Shown: piece after piece, positions 1 through 8,819 of the stretch
Numbering within the stretch: the first letter of the stretch is position 1
How the letters are laid out: each line of letters starts with the position of its first letter
Source of the DNA: a virus
Length of the DNA stretch: 23,223 bases
Strand: one strand, 5' to 3'
Virus record (IMG/VR): IMGVR_UViG_3300043137_000038
Coordinates: 1-23,223 of that record
The notes under the pieces: generated by a model
Databases searched by the model: none
Told to the model about the DNA's origin: nothing
What the model saw: the letters and a program-made list of their open reading frames with translations, nothing else
Program-made: the position numbers and the translations under genes

Positions 1-1
1 C

Positions 2-2800
2 AAAGCCGCAATCGATCCTGCGTATAGCGAATTGACGCCTAGATTTAGAAAATACAATCTAGACCTGAAAGTTGTCCCTGGATCTCTAGCCAATAATAAT
101 ACCACTGATTTTGGCGAAGGCATCACTTTGTCAAAAACTGACAAGAAGTTTATCGATCAACCATATGGAACAAACTTCAGAAATTGCGTAACTGGTTTAT
201 GGAATTTTGCAGGAACAACCACATTGTTTCCAGAATACGACGGAGCACCAGAAGTCGTAACTGCGCCTGATGTTAATATCACGTTTGACAATACAGCAAT
301 GTTAAATGACATTATTGATTCTATTGGCGAATTTGTACCTCTTTCGAGTGTTGATAGGAGAGTAGTGGGCACAGATGTAGAAAGAGAAGGCCGTACAACA
401 ACGACTACGACAACAACGCGAGTAACAACAACTAGTTTAGATGTAGTGCGCGGTAGAAATAGTGTCCAGCAAGTTGGAGACTTCGTAACCGATTTCGATT
501 TCAAGCCATTTTTGAGAGAAAGAGATGTCAGAATACTCTCAGAAGGTTTAAGACCAAATACTCGTTTCTATTTCTTCTTTGATGGCAAAGATGTGAATAC
601 AAGTGTTATTCCTGCGAAACAGGGTCCGACACGTAGAATTTCTGATTTGGCACGTTCTGGTAGATTTGGCATTTCGCATGAAATTTTCTCGGACAACAAA
701 GGCGTTCTAAGAGCAATGTTCAGATTGCCAGCAGACACATTCTATGTTGGAGATAGAGTTCTGACTATCGTGGATGTTGATGATCTTAATTCTATTGAGG
801 CTGCAACATCATCATCTAAAGCGACATACAGAGGTTACAACTTCTCGGTAGAAAAAACTGCATTGCAAGTAACAACTCGTGAATCAAGTATCGAAAAAGT
901 AACATCAGCCCGAACTGTTACAAATGTTGATGTTCAAGTGAGTCGTCCACGAGATAGAGATGATGATGATGAGCAAAGAACGTTCAGTGGTGTGATTGAC
1001 CCTATTGCACAGACTTTCACTATCGAAGAAGACATGTCTTCCGACAATGCGCTCTTTGCAACTAAAATTGATCTTTTCTTTAAAGAGAAGAGTTCAACTT
1101 TAGGAGTAACTGTCCAACTCAGAAACACTGTCAATGCTTATCCTGGTCCAGAAATTGTCCCATTCAGTTCGATACATTTGGAGTCTGAAGACGTTAATGT
1201 TTCAGATGATGGCTCTCTTGCAACCACTGTGACGTTTGATGCTCCAGTCGCTCTTAAAACTGGAGAAGAATATTGTGTTGTTGTTCTTCCCGATCAATCT
1301 AATCCAGATTATCTCATCTGGATCGCAAAAACTGGTCTAGAAGATGTGCGAACAGGCTTAAAAATCACAACAGATTCTGCGGCTGGAACATTGTTCACTT
1401 CTACAAATAACAAAGCATGGACGGCATATCAAGATGAGAATCTAAAGTTCAAACTTTACAAAGCAGCATTCACAAACTCATCTGATTCCGCAAACACTTC
1501 TGGCTCATTTGAAATGACAAACAAAGACCACGAGTTCTTCACTGTTTCCTCTTATGCTGGAAAGTTTAAGCGTGGTGAGAAAGTTTTTGTTCAATCGTCA
1601 AATTCAGCAGGAACAATTGCGGCAAACACAACAAGTCAGACAATCACTGGAAGCGGAACATCATTCGCTTCTGCCTTTACTGCTGGTGAAAATATTGTTT
1701 ATATAAATGGCGCTGATTATCAAGTCCTAGAAATCGCAAGTGTTGCCAATAACACTTCTTTGACGGTAAAAGAATTCCCTTCTGGAGCAAACTCTGCTGC
1801 CAATTATTTCAGAACTGTAAGTGGTGATGTAGACTACTTCAATACGACTGGTAATCCTGTCAGACTTATTCTTGAAAATTCAAGCGCTAAGACTGGACTT
1901 GTTTTTGCAAACAACAACGTCATTATAGGCGCTGATTCTGGAGCAACTGCAACTGTTGGTACAGTTGACGCTATTCCAGTGAGTTATTTGCAGCCACAGT
2001 TCTACAGAACAAACTTCACAAGAACAAAAACAACTCTGGCAGCAACCGCACTTTCGAATGGTTCAAGCGATTATCTTGGAGGAGATAGAATCAATATCGA
2101 CTTTAACGATAACAAATATTTCAACACGACTCCGACTTACATTAAAAGTAAATCTCTTGCGCCAACTGAAAGATCATTTGTTCTAGAAATGACCTTGACA
2201 AATTCAACCAATTCCACATTGTCTCGCGACACTTCTCCGTTTGTCGACCATCAAATTTCAACAGTTGATATTTACGAATATCTTATCAACAATGATTTGA
2301 CCGATGAAAATAGAAATGTAGAAGGCGCAGCATCGTCCAAGTATATCTCAAGAACGGTAGAACTTGCTGATGGTCTAGATGCCGAAGATATCAAAATTTG
2401 GTTGACTGCATATAAGCCACCGACTTCTAATATCACAGTATACGCTAAGTTCAAAAACTCAGCAGATGCTACGCCTTTCGATCAAATTCCTTGGACAAAA
2501 CTGCAATCTGAAGACAGAACGAACTTCACATCCTCAAATGCGAATCGTTTCGACTTCAGAGAATTTCAGTATTCATTGGGAACAACGGGCTTCCAATCTG
2601 ACGGTACAACTGTAGTAACATCAGCAACAGCGGGGGGTTCTGCGATTCTCGAAAGCGGCACAACATTCAAGTATATCGATGCTGGTGGCGCTGTCTATAC
2701 TGACTATAAATATTTCGCAGTGAAGATTGTTTTGACATCAGCTGGTCATGATAAAATTCCGAGAGTCAAAGATATGAGAGCGATTGCGTTGGCGATATGA
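2..2800 (+). CDS. Large virion structural protein (baseplate or fibre-attachment type), 5' end cut by window
   Basis: The reading frame is open to the window's left edge, and the codons before the first possible TTG start (32) read KAAIDPAYSE, so this is the C-terminal part of a longer protein, not a complete gene. About 932 residues are visible. A threonine tract (GRTTTTTTTTRVTTT, about nt 391-433) and an acidic RDRDDDDE stretch (about nt 952-975) act as low-complexity linkers. After them comes a segment beginning DPIAQTFTIEEDM, with IDLFFKEKS and a GEEYCVVVLPD stretch. I recognise this pattern from large uncharacterised structural proteins of marine T4-like phages. It has no signal peptide or membrane segment and is probably a particle component. 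Its stop overlaps the next start (ATGA), indicating translational coupling. The exact role (baseplate wedge, fibre connector or other) cannot be decided here. Confidence 0.8.
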   Translation, partial: KAAIDPAYSELTPRFRKYNLDLKVVPGSLANNNTTDFGEGITLSKTDKKFIDQPYGTNFRNCVTGLWNFAGTTTLFPEYDGAPEVVTAPDVNITFDNTAMLNDIIDSIGEFVPLSSVDRRVVGTDVEREGRTTTTTTTTRVTTTSLDVVRGRNSVQQVGDFVTDFDFKPFLRERDVRILSEGLRPNTRFYFFFDGKDVNTSVIPAKQGPTRRISDLARSGRFGISHEIFSDNKGVLRAMFRLPADTFYVGDRVLTIVDVDDLNSIEAATSSSKATYRGYNFSVEKTALQVTTRESSIEKVTSARTVTNVDVQVSRPRDRDDDDEQRTFSGVIDPIAQTFTIEEDMSSDNALFATKIDLFFKEKSSTLGVTVQLRNTVNAYPGPEIVPFSSIHLESEDVNVSDDGSLATTVTFDAPVALKTGEEYCVVVLPDQSNPDYLIWIAKTGLEDVRTGLKITTDSAAGTLFTSTNNKAWTAYQDENLKFKLYKAAFTNSSDSANTSGSFEMTNKDHEFFTVSSYAGKFKRGEKVFVQSSNSAGTIAANTTSQTITGSGTSFASAFTAGENIVYINGADYQVLEIASVANNTSLTVKEFPSGANSAANYFRTVSGDVDYFNTTGNPVRLILENSSAKTGLVFANNNVIIGADSGATATVGTVDAIPVSYLQPQFYRTNFTRTKTTLAATALSNGSSDYLGGDRINIDFNDNKYFNTTPTYIKSKSLAPTERSFVLEMTLTNSTNSTLSRDTSPFVDHQISTVDIYEYLINNDLTDENRNVEGAASSKYISRTVELADGLDAEDIKIWLTAYKPPTSNITVYAKFKNSADATPFDQIPWTKLQSEDRTNFTSSNANRFDFREFQYSLGTTGFQSDGTTVVTSATAGGSAILESGTTFKYIDAGGAVYTDYKYFAVKIVLTSAGHDKIPRVKDMRAIALAI

Positions 2801-3000
2801 TTGTAAATACAGACCACGAAGATTTCGCGAAGGACTTATCCACAGGCGCTCTTATAAATAAGAATAAGAGCGCCTTAGAGAAGTATCGCAAAGCGAAAGA
2901 GCAATCAAATAGGGTAGCCAATTTAGAAAATGAGATGCACGATATCAAGGATGAACTTCAAAATATTCGTGATTTATTAATTCAGATAGCAAACAGGTAA
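2797..3000 (+). CDS. Small coiled-coil protein, function unknown
   Basis: This 67-residue product starts at an ATG overlapping the upstream stop (ATGA). No clear Shine-Dalgarno precedes it, so it is probably translated by coupling to the structural gene before it. The C-terminal half (SNRVANLENEMHDIKDELQNI and on) shows heptad-like spacing of V, L, M, I and L, typical of a short coiled coil. The first half is charged and has no known motif. Small coiled-coil ORFs between large structural genes occur in T4-like phages, but I do not recognise a named family. The gene contains a perfect 11-bp inverted repeat with a late promoter inside it, so part of the coding sequence doubles as a control region for the fibre gene downstream. 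The frame is intact and tightly packed, which supports a real gene. Confidence 0.7.
   Translation: MIVNTDHEDFAKDLSTGALINKNKSALEKYRKAKEQSNRVANLENEMHDIKDELQNIRDLLIQIANR
2845..2874 (+). promoter_or_regulatory. Perfect 11-bp hairpin with a T4-type late promoter inside it
   Basis: GGCGCTCTTAT (2845-2855) pairs perfectly with ATAAGAGCGCC (2864-2874) around an 8-base loop. An exact late-promoter box TATAAATA lies at 2853-2860, across the left arm and loop. Transcription would start around 2866, inside the right arm, so late RNA lacks the full hairpin while read-through RNA contains it. No T run follows the right arm, so a standard intrinsic terminator is unlikely. The next gene start is 3008. Promoter identity rests on motif match only. 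Confidence 0.6.
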
Positions 3001-3007
3001 AAGCAGA

Positions 3008-6000
3008 ATGTCAAAATCATCATATTTAGGCGCTAACGTGGAAGTAACGACTGACAGCTTTGGCGGTTGGATCGGCAAAACGAACTTAGTTATCGCGGAC
3101 ATGGCGACTGTTGTTGTCACAGTCGCGGGCGTTGCACAGCCTAACACTACAAACGGTGCGCAGACTACGGGTAACGCGCATATTCAAGGCATCTTTTCAG
3201 CAAACACTCTGAGCGTGTCCAACGCACTTCGAGGCGGTTCTGTTAGCGTACCAGCGACTCTGAATGTCACTTCAAATGCCGTCTTCACATCCGTAAACGG
3301 CACAATCGATGTCACATCAAGCATTAACCTGTTTACAGTAGACGCGAACAACGTGGTTGTTTCAAGTAACGTGGTATTCGATGGCGGTGCGACAAAGATT
3401 TTCTTGATTGATGCTGCAAACACCACTGTAAATACTGGCTCGTTCTTTGCTAAATCGAACACATATCTTTCTGGTGTTAACACATACATCACAAGCACAG
3501 AACTAAAATCGACTTCGAACACAATCATCACTGGCTCAAGAATTGATTTTGACGGTACGACCTTCGATGTGACTTCCAATACCATATTCACAGCCGCTTC
3601 TTTGAATGCAAATGTTGATGTAATGACGATCGGCTTTAGTGCTGCGGACACTCTAAACGTAAATTCTATCTCAGACTTTAACGCGAATGTCAATATTGAC
3701 GGCATTCTAACTCAGACAGCGAATGCCGTCTTTTCTGGCGCACTTGTAAATATCACTAGCGTCAATACCACAATCGGTGATGCTGGCACAGACATTCTTA
3801 ATGTTAACGCTGCTTCCGATTTCAATGCAAACGTAAACATCGATGGAGTATTCACAGTAACTGCGAATGCGACATTCACAGGAGCAGAAACATTTTTCAA
3901 CAATAATGTCACACTCGGTGCGACAATTGATGATACCGTATCTATTCTTGGTTATGTTGACGAAGATATTTTGCCGTCTGCGACCACAGTTGATTTGGGT
4001 TCTAGTGCAAAGCCTTGGGGCAATGTTCATACGACTTATGTTTGGGCTGATACTGATATTGAAGCTGAAGGTCAAATGGTTCTAAAAGGTCTTGGCACAA
4101 AAACATTTAGAGTTTTGAGCGCCAATACTTCTTATCCAACTTTGAATGTTCTTCTTAGCACAAGCGCAGACGCAAACACAATGGTCATGGCAGCTAACAC
4201 CACTGGTATTCACCCTGGTGCTAATACGACATATGATTTGGGTTCTGTTGCGTCAAACTGGTTGAATCTTTATGTAAAAGATGCATCCGTTGCAAATAGC
4301 GCTGTTGTTTCAAATGTCTTGACTGTGAATGCACAAGCAAACACAGCATCACTTATGGTTCGCGACTTAACCGCAACTCGTGTGCCGTTTGTAGGCACTG
4401 CTGGTGAGATTGTTGATAGTGCAAACTTCGTATTCACATCTGCCAATAACACTCTTTCTGTCACGGGCAACACCACTGTAAGTGCGAATCTATCGGTAAC
4501 GAATGTCGTATCGGCTGCGAATGTCGCCGCTACTCATGTCGGCACTGCTACTCTAAGCACAAGCGGACTTGCTACGATCAATTCCATGAATGTTGTGACT
4601 ACCGCGACATTTAACGCGAATGTTGATTTACAAGATAGCGATTATCTATTGATCGGTACTGGAAACGATCTTCAGATTTACCATGACGGGTTAAACAGCT
4701 ATATCACAGACACAGGAACTGGCGACCTTATTGTAGACGCAAGCACTTTCAGAGTTATGAATGCCGCGAATACAGAAAACATGATTGTTGCGACCGAAGA
4801 TGCTGGAGTGATACTTTACGCGAATAATATAGTAAGGGTTCAAACAACTCTAGTTGGTGCGAATGTCACTGGAACATTCGGAACATCTGGACTCGCTACA
4901 CTCGAATCAGCAACTATCACAAACGCACTGGCAGTAAGTGGAACTTCTACTCTTTCAGGCAACACATCTTTCGGACAAAATATTGTTATTTCAGGAAATT
5001 TGACTGTCCAGGGTACAACAAATCTAGCAACAAATGCAGATTTCACAGTCAACAACTCAATTTCAACAACATCAACAGTTTCTAGCATCCTAACTGTAAA
5101 TGGAAATACTGTTCTTGGTGATACGACTACAGATATTGTAACACTGAATGCAAAGATTGTCAACTCAATTATTCCAAACTCAAATAACGCTTTTGACATT
5201 GGCAATTCGACAAACATATACAAAACTATCACTGCGAACAACTTTGTGGGTAACACAGATTGGACAAGCGTCCAAAATAAACCAGATCCAGTCGTGACTG
5301 TGACACTTGTGGGAGGAGATGTTACAGGAACAGGAAGCGTGACTCTTACCGATCTTACAAGCGGAACTATTTCGTTTGCAGCGAATATTCAACCAAACTC
5401 AGTCGCGCTAGGAACTGATACAACTGGCAACTATATGTCTGGTGTAACTGCCGGTGATGGTATCACTGTAACACATACTCCTAGCGAAGGTTCTTCTGCA
5501 ACAATCGCACACGCCGACACTTCTTCTGTTACAAATGTTAGCGTCAATACCACAGATGGTACAGTTCTTCAAGACTTAGCGCTAACATTTGATACATACG
5601 GCCACGTAACTGGCGCAACAGCATCTTCTACAAACCTTGATAACAGATATCCGCTAGTGACTTTCAAAACATTCACAGTTGACGATACTGACACTGAATA
5701 CACTTGGGCTGAAACTGGCAGCGCTGTTGCTGACGGATTGATCGACACGTTAACTTTTGTGAGCGGTACCGATATCAATGTGAATGTTGACGAAACCAAT
5801 GACGCCATTCGTATCCAAGGCACAAGCACACTTTCAAGCGTGACTGGTCGCGGTGCGTCTACTGCAAGCGCAATCACTTTAAGCAACGCTACAGATTCGA
5901 CAACAACAACCACAGGCGCTTTGATTGTCGCAGGTGGTCTAGGTCTTGCGAAACAGTTAAGAGTTGGCGGCAATGCCACTATTTCTGGATTGATGTCGGT

Positions 6001-7699
6001 AACAGGCAATACAACTTTCTCAGATGATGTGACAATTACTGGCGATCTGACTGTAAACGGTGTTGTAACAACTATCAATTCAACAACAGTTACATATGAT
6101 GATAAAAATATTGAACTCGGCTCTGTAGTTTCTCCAAGTGACGCGGGCGCTAACGGCGGCGGCATCACACTGAAAGGTACAACCGACAAAACTTTCAACT
6201 GGGTAGACGCTACAGACGCTTGGACATCATCCGAGCATATGAATCTTCTGTCAAGCAAAGAATATCACATCAACGGCACATCAGTTCTTAGTTCTACAAC
6301 ATTGGGAAGTGGCGTAACTGGATCAAGTCTGACTTCTGTTGGAACACTTACATCTGGTACTTGGAACGCGACAACGATTGCAGTCAACAGAGGCGGCACT
6401 GGCGCTGTCACTTTAACTGGATATGTGAAAGGCGCAGGAACGACTGCTTTAACTGCATCTGCAACTATTCCTAACACAGACATTACCGGTCTTGGCACAA
6501 TGTCGACTCAGGCTGCATCCTCTGTAAGCATCACTGGAGGCAGTATCACTGGCATTACCGACCTCGCTGTTGCTGATGGTGGCACTGGTATCTCTTCCTA
6601 TGCTGTAGGTGATATCCTATTCGCATCTGGTTCAGCAACACTCAGCAAACTCGCTGACGTTGCTACAGGCAACGCGCTAATCTCTGGTGGCGTGGGTGTA
6701 GCTCCTTCTTATGGCAAGATCGGCTTGACTACACATGTATCTGGCATACTTGGCGTGGAAAACGGAGGCACTGGGCAGACTACATCATATACTGATGGTC
6801 AACTATTAATTGGAAGAACATCTACGGGTACATTGTCGAAGGGGACTTTGACTCCTGGACAAAATGTGATCATCTCAAACGGCACAGGTTCGATTACGAT
6901 TGCGGCTGCGAATACTAATCTTGGATATACAACAGGTTCAAACAGCGGCACAATCACATCTTCAACTGGAACAAACGCAACTATTCCAGCAGCTAACACC
7001 ACTGTTGCGGGACTCATAACAGCGAACTCACAAGATATTTCTGGAGCGAAGACTTTTACGAGTACAATTACAGGCAATTTGACAGGCAACGCCTCAACCG
7101 CAACGTCTTTAGCTACAGCTAAAACAATCACTCTTGCGGGAGACGTTTCAGGTAGCGTATCATTTGACGGATCAGCTAACGTGTCGATGACGGTTGCAGT
7201 TGACGATGACAGCCATAATCATATCATCGCAAATGTGGACGGACTACAAACTGCACTTGACGCAAAAGCGCCTCTTGCGAGTCCAACATTCACTGGAACT
7301 GTAGCTATATCATCGTTGAATCTGGGCGGTACTACTGTAACAGATATCGCAACACAAGCACAAGCCGAAGCTGGAACTGCTAGTACTGTAGTCATGACAC
7401 CATTGAGAACTGCACAGGCTATTGCAGCTTCAACCGCAGAAGTTTTAGAAGCTACTTCTGGTGGAGATTTTGGCGGCGTTGGAACATATGGACTTTTAGG
7501 CGACAATGGCACTACAATCGCTTATGGTGAAACTAAAGCAGGAAGTGCGCTTTTACGAGCAAGTTTATACGATGAAGCTGGTAACGACTACATGGGAATG
7601 ATTCTAGCTGGTTCCTTAACTGGAACATGGAGATTGATGGGCGGCAGTTTTAGTAGCAGTAGAGACCGAAATCTTGGTATATTTTTAAGGATAGCATAA
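3008..7699 (+). CDS. Long tail-fibre protein (1563 aa)
   Basis: This very long, Asn/Thr/Ser/Gly-rich protein lacks long hydrophobic segments and consists of repeated beta-rich modules, typical of trimeric phage fibres. The N-terminal third repeats units such as SDFNANVNIDG and TANATFTG at roughly 40-residue spacing. The middle (about nt 6040-6370) has the segment DLTVNGVVTTINSTTV, then DDKNIELG and LGSGVTGSSLTSVGTL, which I recognise from cyanophage and marine phage fibres. Later come RGGTGAV and NGGTGQTT repeats, a GDVSGSVSFDGSANV unit, PLASPTFTGTV, and the fibre signature ATQAQAEAGTASTVVMTPLR. The C-terminal 80 residues differ (GTWRLMGG, SSRDRNLGIFLRIA) and are the likely tip. No peptidase S74-type chaperone domain is visible. 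A fibre-assembly gene follows with a one-base overlap (TAATG). The ribosome binding site is weak. Which fibre (long, short or side) it forms is not known. Confidence 0.85.
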   Translation: MSKSSYLGANVEVTTDSFGGWIGKTNLVIADMATVVVTVAGVAQPNTTNGAQTTGNAHIQGIFSANTLSVSNALRGGSVSVPATLNVTSNAVFTSVNGTIDVTSSINLFTVDANNVVVSSNVVFDGGATKIFLIDAANTTVNTGSFFAKSNTYLSGVNTYITSTELKSTSNTIITGSRIDFDGTTFDVTSNTIFTAASLNANVDVMTIGFSAADTLNVNSISDFNANVNIDGILTQTANAVFSGALVNITSVNTTIGDAGTDILNVNAASDFNANVNIDGVFTVTANATFTGAETFFNNNVTLGATIDDTVSILGYVDEDILPSATTVDLGSSAKPWGNVHTTYVWADTDIEAEGQMVLKGLGTKTFRVLSANTSYPTLNVLLSTSADANTMVMAANTTGIHPGANTTYDLGSVASNWLNLYVKDASVANSAVVSNVLTVNAQANTASLMVRDLTATRVPFVGTAGEIVDSANFVFTSANNTLSVTGNTTVSANLSVTNVVSAANVAATHVGTATLSTSGLATINSMNVVTTATFNANVDLQDSDYLLIGTGNDLQIYHDGLNSYITDTGTGDLIVDASTFRVMNAANTENMIVATEDAGVILYANNIVRVQTTLVGANVTGTFGTSGLATLESATITNALAVSGTSTLSGNTSFGQNIVISGNLTVQGTTNLATNADFTVNNSISTTSTVSSILTVNGNTVLGDTTTDIVTLNAKIVNSIIPNSNNAFDIGNSTNIYKTITANNFVGNTDWTSVQNKPDPVVTVTLVGGDVTGTGSVTLTDLTSGTISFAANIQPNSVALGTDTTGNYMSGVTAGDGITVTHTPSEGSSATIAHADTSSVTNVSVNTTDGTVLQDLALTFDTYGHVTGATASSTNLDNRYPLVTFKTFTVDDTDTEYTWAETGSAVADGLIDTLTFVSGTDINVNVDETNDAIRIQGTSTLSSVTGRGASTASAITLSNATDSTTTTTGALIVAGGLGLAKQLRVGGNATISGLMSVTGNTTFSDDVTITGDLTVNGVVTTINSTTVTYDDKNIELGSVVSPSDAGANGGGITLKGTTDKTFNWVDATDAWTSSEHMNLLSSKEYHINGTSVLSSTTLGSGVTGSSLTSVGTLTSGTWNATTIAVNRGGTGAVTLTGYVKGAGTTALTASATIPNTDITGLGTMSTQAASSVSITGGSITGITDLAVADGGTGISSYAVGDILFASGSATLSKLADVATGNALISGGVGVAPSYGKIGLTTHVSGILGVENGGTGQTTSYTDGQLLIGRTSTGTLSKGTLTPGQNVIISNGTGSITIAAANTNLGYTTGSNSGTITSSTGTNATIPAANTTVAGLITANSQDISGAKTFTSTITGNLTGNASTATSLATAKTITLAGDVSGSVSFDGSANVSMTVAVDDDSHNHIIANVDGLQTALDAKAPLASPTFTGTVAISSLNLGGTTVTDIATQAQAEAGTASTVVMTPLRTAQAIAASTAEVLEATSGGDFGGVGTYGLLGDNGTTIAYGETKAGSALLRASLYDEAGNDYMGMILAGSLTGTWRLMGGSFSSSRDRNLGIFLRIA
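7341..7359 (+). repeat. 19-base exact repeat shared by two fibre genes (copy 1; copy 2 at 14638-14656)
   Basis: CAGATATCGCAACACAAGC occurs identically at 7341-7359 in the 1563-aa fibre gene and at 14638-14656 in the glycine-rich adhesin gene. Both start the signature ATQA(Q/E)AxAG...MTPLR, which is also present in altered form near 13949 in the 337-aa gene. It marks a likely module boundary. Confidence 0.7.
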
Positions 7700-8100
7700 T
7701 GGAATATCGCAACGCAAGACATATTAATGAGACAATGATTGATTGTGAGATTAATCATCCCACATATGGATGGATCCCATTCACATGTGATCCTAATGAC
7801 ACTGGCGCAAACTTTGATGTGGCAGAACTTTATGTTAGAATGAATGCGGATCCACTCACAATTGCATATACTCCTCCAACACAAGCCGAACTTGACCAAA
7901 AAGAGGCAGAACTAGTTCGACATAGGAGAGATTATCTTCTTAGTAGAGTAGTTGATCCAATTGTTAGTAATCCACTTCGTTGGGCAGACTTAACACCTGA
8001 ACAACAACAGGCGTGGTCAAATTATCGCCGTGAACTTCTTGATATTACAGACCAATTAGGGTTCCCAAATGATATTATCTGGCCTGTAAAACCTGAGTAA
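7699..8100 (+). CDS. Tail-fibre assembly chaperone-like protein (copy 1)
   Basis: This 133-residue protein starts in a TAATG overlap with the fibre gene. The N-terminus carries INHPTYGWIPFT (about residues 18-29), common in phage proteins placed after fibre genes. A helical, charged middle (QAELDQKEAELVRHRRDYLL) leads to the C-terminal motif NYRRELLDITDQLGFPNDI followed by IWP (about 108-129). That motif (YR..L.D...Q.GFPN.I.WP) marks the phage tail assembly chaperone family Phage_tail_APC as I recall it. The expected role is helping fold or trimerise the adjacent fibre, perhaps staying attached at the tip. A second gene with the same C-terminal motif but a different N-terminus lies at 15401-15775, also directly after a fibre-type gene. 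Confidence 0.8.
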   Translation: MEYRNARHINETMIDCEINHPTYGWIPFTCDPNDTGANFDVAELYVRMNADPLTIAYTPPTQAELDQKEAELVRHRRDYLLSRVVDPIVSNPLRWADLTPEQQQAWSNYRRELLDITDQLGFPNDIIWPVKPE

Positions 8101-8113
8101 TGTTTCTTATTAG

Positions 8114-8121
8114 TATAAATA
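8114..8121 (+). promoter_or_regulatory. T4-type late promoter (TATAAATA)
   Basis: An exact TATAAATA lies in the 46-base gap before the gene at 8147. Phage late promoters of this kind need only this -10-like box, read by gp55 with gp33 and gp45. RNA is expected to start 5-8 bases after the last A, around 8126-8129. Identified by motif and position only. Confidence 0.75.
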
Positions 8122-8122
8122 A

Positions 8123-8150
8123 CCATAGATGTAAGGAGATTTTTCTATGG
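8123..8150 (+). promoter_or_regulatory. Hairpin covering RBS and start codon of the 8147 gene
   Basis: CCATAGA (8123-8129) is the exact reverse complement of TCTATGG (8144-8150). The 14-base loop holds the strong ribosome binding site AAGGAG (8133-8138), and the right arm contains the start codon (8147-8149). RNA reading through from upstream can form this 7-bp stem; RNA begun at the adjacent late promoter would lose most of the left arm. The layout suggests translation only from late transcripts. Not tested. Confidence 0.5.
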
Positions 8151-8479
8151 CTATTAAGGCAAATTTAGTTATCGATCAGGGTACTAGTTTTAGTGCTACA
8201 GTCACTGTTACAGATTCTGGGGATGCCATATTTAATCTTACTGGTTATACAGTAGCCGCTCAAATGCGAAAGAGTTATGCATCGACAACGGCTACCACAT
8301 TTACAGCAAGTCATAATGGCGCTTCGGGTCAAATTACAATTGTTTTAAACAGCACCACTACTGCCGCACTTGAACCAGGAAGATATTTGTATGATGTGGA
8401 AATCACATCTTCTGCTGGTTTAATTACAAGAGTTGTTGAAGGTGTTGTTACTGTAACTCCAGGAATGACGAGAATTTAA
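8147..8479 (+). CDS. Small beta-sandwich-like virion structural protein
   Basis: This is a 110-residue protein with a strong ribosome binding site (AAGGAG, 8 bases before ATG) and its own late promoter. The order of motifs is DQGTSFSATVTV near the start, FNLTGYTVAAQMRKS, then GQITIVLNSTTTAALEPGRYLYDVE and a final VEGVVTVTPGMTRI. Alternating beta strands and the phrase 'nLTGytv..qmRk' resemble N-terminal domains of baseplate or fibre proteins in other phages (BppU-N-like) and small structural proteins of T4-like marine phages. It probably sits in the tail or fibre attachment region, as the neighbours suggest. The family name is an inference from pattern, not from a search. It is followed by a one-base gap before the next start. 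Confidence 0.7.
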   Translation: MAIKANLVIDQGTSFSATVTVTDSGDAIFNLTGYTVAAQMRKSYASTTATTFTASHNGASGQITIVLNSTTTAALEPGRYLYDVEITSSAGLITRVVEGVVTVTPGMTRI

Positions 8480-8480
8480 T

Positions 8481-8819
8481 ATGACCATCAATGCTGTTGT
8501 CACTCAAGGAACACAAACTAACGCGGCTGTATCTCCTCAGCAAAACATTTCAGCAACTAATTACCAAGAAGTGATTGCGAGTAGAGCCACAGTTGTTCAA
8601 GGAATACAAACATCCGCTAAGGTAACTCCTCAGCAGAACATTTTAGTTACGAATTATCAGGTAAGCCTTGGCAATATTACAGTGGGCGATCTTACAGATG
8701 TCGTTGAGGGGAATTTACAAGATGGTTCTCTTTTAATATATGATGCATCAACTCAAGTTTGGAGAGCTAGAACCTCCATTGATAACCCAAACACTGAAGT
8801 TAATGGAGGTTTCTTCTAA
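8481..8819 (+). CDS. Small structural or fibre-linker protein with internal duplication
   Basis: This 112-residue protein begins one base after the previous stop and overlaps the next fibre gene by one base (TAATG), so the three genes are translated together. The N-terminal part is a tandem duplication: VVTQGTQTNAAVSPQQNISA followed by TNYQ, then VVQGIQTSAKVTPQQNILV followed by TNYQ, with a period of about 34 residues. The C-terminal part, GDLTDVVEGNLQDGSLLIYD with QVWRA after it, is a phrase often seen in phage fibre and baseplate proteins ('gdltDV ... dGslL.Yd...w'). It may connect or cap the fibre encoded next. No enzyme motif is seen, and no family can be named with confidence. Confidence 0.7.
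   Translation: MTINAVVTQGTQTNAAVSPQQNISATNYQEVIASRATVVQGIQTSAKVTPQQNILVTNYQVSLGNITVGDLTDVVEGNLQDGSLLIYDASTQVWRARTSIDNPNTEVNGGFF

Noticed and set aside
32-34. TTG at 32 as the start of the first gene
   Set aside because: The frame continues open to the window edge with plausible protein sequence and there is no ribosome binding site, so the gene is simply cut.
1699-1706. TATAAATG inside the first structural gene
   Set aside because: It is deep inside coding sequence, far from any gene start, and one base off the consensus.
2705-2712. Exact TATAAATA 85 bases before the 67-aa gene
   Set aside because: It lies in the codons of a YTDYKYFAVK stretch with a natural reading, and the next gene is joined by an ATGA overlap. 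Chance is likely without RNA data.
5569-6258. Long antisense open frame (229 codons) in the 1563-aa fibre gene
   Set aside because: It is a composition shadow of a repeat-rich, stop-poor + strand gene. It is Val/Pro/Ser-rich with no recognisable motif; the same holds for 3184-3705 and 4840-5256.
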